A stretch of DNA of 6,241 nt from Planctomycetota bacterium (GTDB taxonomy: Bacteria; Planctomycetota; Phycisphaerae; WQYP01). Made by a program: the position numbers and the translations under genes. Location of the stretch: contig JAJZNY010000335.1 in NCBI GenBank assembly GCA_021852245.1, forward strand, positions 1-6,241. The letters run 5' to 3'. The first letter of the stretch is position 1. Every line of letters starts with the position of its first letter. Positions 5,906-6,241 of the stretch are shown piece by piece. Below the pieces are notes generated by a model. It was not told the origin of the DNA and made no database searches. It worked only from the letters and a program-made list of their open reading frames with translations.

Positions 5906-5918
5906 GTGTGTCCAAAGA

Positions 5919-6241
5919 CTACCCCGCACTCACCGCAAATTCCGGCTTAAGCTCGGCGCCGTTCCAACCCCGCACGCCACCCCGTTTTTCGGGTGAGTAC
6001 CCGCGCCGGGCCAGCTCCTCTCCGAGCTGATTTTTTTTCATTGGCTTTTCCGAGGATGCCTCGCACCAACGGGTGTACGCGGCGTACAATTCGCCGGTCG
6101 CTGTCCACGCCCCGGGCGCTTCCACACACCGCTCCTCCAAAAATTCCCGCAGCGGATCGCTCTCCTCCCGATACGCTTCCGTCGCGTGCTTCACTTCCAG
6201 CGGCTCACCGAGCCCCTGCCGCTGCCAGTCCAGGCATCCCC
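5919..6241 (-). CDS. Phage/plasmid-type primase-helicase (P4/D5-like), C-terminus only
   Basis: The frame is open to the right window edge, so only the last 106 residues are visible. The true start lies outside; the GTG at 6194 is merely internal. It begins GCLDWQRQGLGEPLEVKHAT, then AYREESDPLREFLEERC, then GELYAAYTRWCEASSEKP, and ends near GVRGWNGAEL. This is the familiar C-terminal helical/winged-helix tail that follows the SF3 (D5-type) helicase in P4-family primases of phages, satellites and plasmids. The full protein would synthesise primers and unwind DNA to start replication of the element. The catalytic primase and Walker motifs are beyond the window. It is on the same strand as the packaging operon, but separated from it by the inverted-repeat region and the plus-strand hypothetical gene. 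Confidence 0.82.
   Translation of the reverse strand, partial: GCLDWQRQGLGEPLEVKHATEAYREESDPLREFLEERCVEAPGAWTATGELYAAYTRWCEASSEKPMKKNQLGEELARRGYSPEKRGGVRGWNGAELKPEFAVSAG

Larger units (their letters stand above)
5660..5918. other. Intergenic stretch between convergent genes, with three inverted repeats
   Basis: This is 259 bp without a credible gene. It holds three successive inverted repeats (5741-5768, 5784-5804, 5829-5895) and GGAC/GTCC-rich short repeats. It lies where both the plus-strand hypothetical gene and the minus-strand primase gene must terminate. Confidence 0.6.
1714..6241. mobile_element. Prophage, prophage remnant or phage-satellite segment
   Basis: A primase-helicase C-terminus, a phage-type ParB-like protein, an ABC ATPase-GNAT fusion, a small-terminase-like HTH protein and a large terminase all lie on the minus strand within 4.5 kb. 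The terminase and the P4-type primase are the strongest markers of phage or satellite origin. No portal, protease, capsid or tail gene follows the large terminase: after 335 bp comes a secreted host-like protease. The right end is outside the window and no integrase is visible. A decayed prophage, a satellite and a gene-transfer-agent-like island all remain possible. The left limit given is simply the end of the terminase gene. Confidence 0.55.

Noticed and set aside
5684..5950. 88-codon plus-strand frame in the inverted-repeat region
   Set aside because: It runs through three hairpins and tandem repeats and into the 3' end of the primase gene, with no domain.

Overview
The window looks like part of a bacterial chromosome, or a large contig, that carries phage-type genes next to a host-type secreted protease. 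The DNA is GC-rich. The protease has a long basic N-region, a signal peptide and a low-complexity extracellular style, which would fit a Gram-negative environmental lineage such as Planctomycetota or a relative. That placement is an inference from style; no marker gene fixes the taxonomy.

Left region (1-1378, minus strand): the 5' part of a secreted subtilisin-like (S8) protease. Its C-terminus lies beyond the left edge. The Ser and His of the triad are recognisable, but Glu stands where the catalytic Asp is expected, and Asp stands at the oxyanion Asn position. A gene-free stretch (1379-1713) holds its ribosome binding site and two inverted repeats.

Central region (1714-4999, minus strand): four tightly overlapping genes that read as one operon. 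In transcription order they are a ParB-like nuclease-fold protein, an ABC-type ATPase fused to a GNAT acyltransferase, a small helix-turn-helix protein of terminase-small-subunit type, and a phage terminase large subunit with both ATPase and nuclease motifs. The overlaps (22, about 17 and 17 nt) suggest translational coupling. The ParB/ATPase-GNAT pair sits immediately ahead of the DNA-packaging motor. My hypothesis is a DNA-modifying or DNA-marking module, loosely comparable to the GNAT-fold Mom protein of phage Mu, coupled to packaging.

Right region (5000-6241): a plus-strand unit with a good sigma70-like promoter (5085-5113), a possible 39-codon ORF, and a 139-residue protein of unknown function joined to that ORF by an ATGA overlap. 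This unit is divergent from the operon. It converges on the C-terminal end of a phage/plasmid-type primase-helicase that runs off the right edge. Between the convergent genes lies a 259-bp stretch with three consecutive inverted repeats. The largest has 21-nt arms that pair continuously only in minus-strand RNA.

Primase, ParB, ATPase-GNAT and both terminase subunits argue for a prophage, prophage remnant or phage satellite. No portal or capsid gene follows the terminase, which is directly succeeded by the protease, so the element probably ends or is truncated near 1379-1713.
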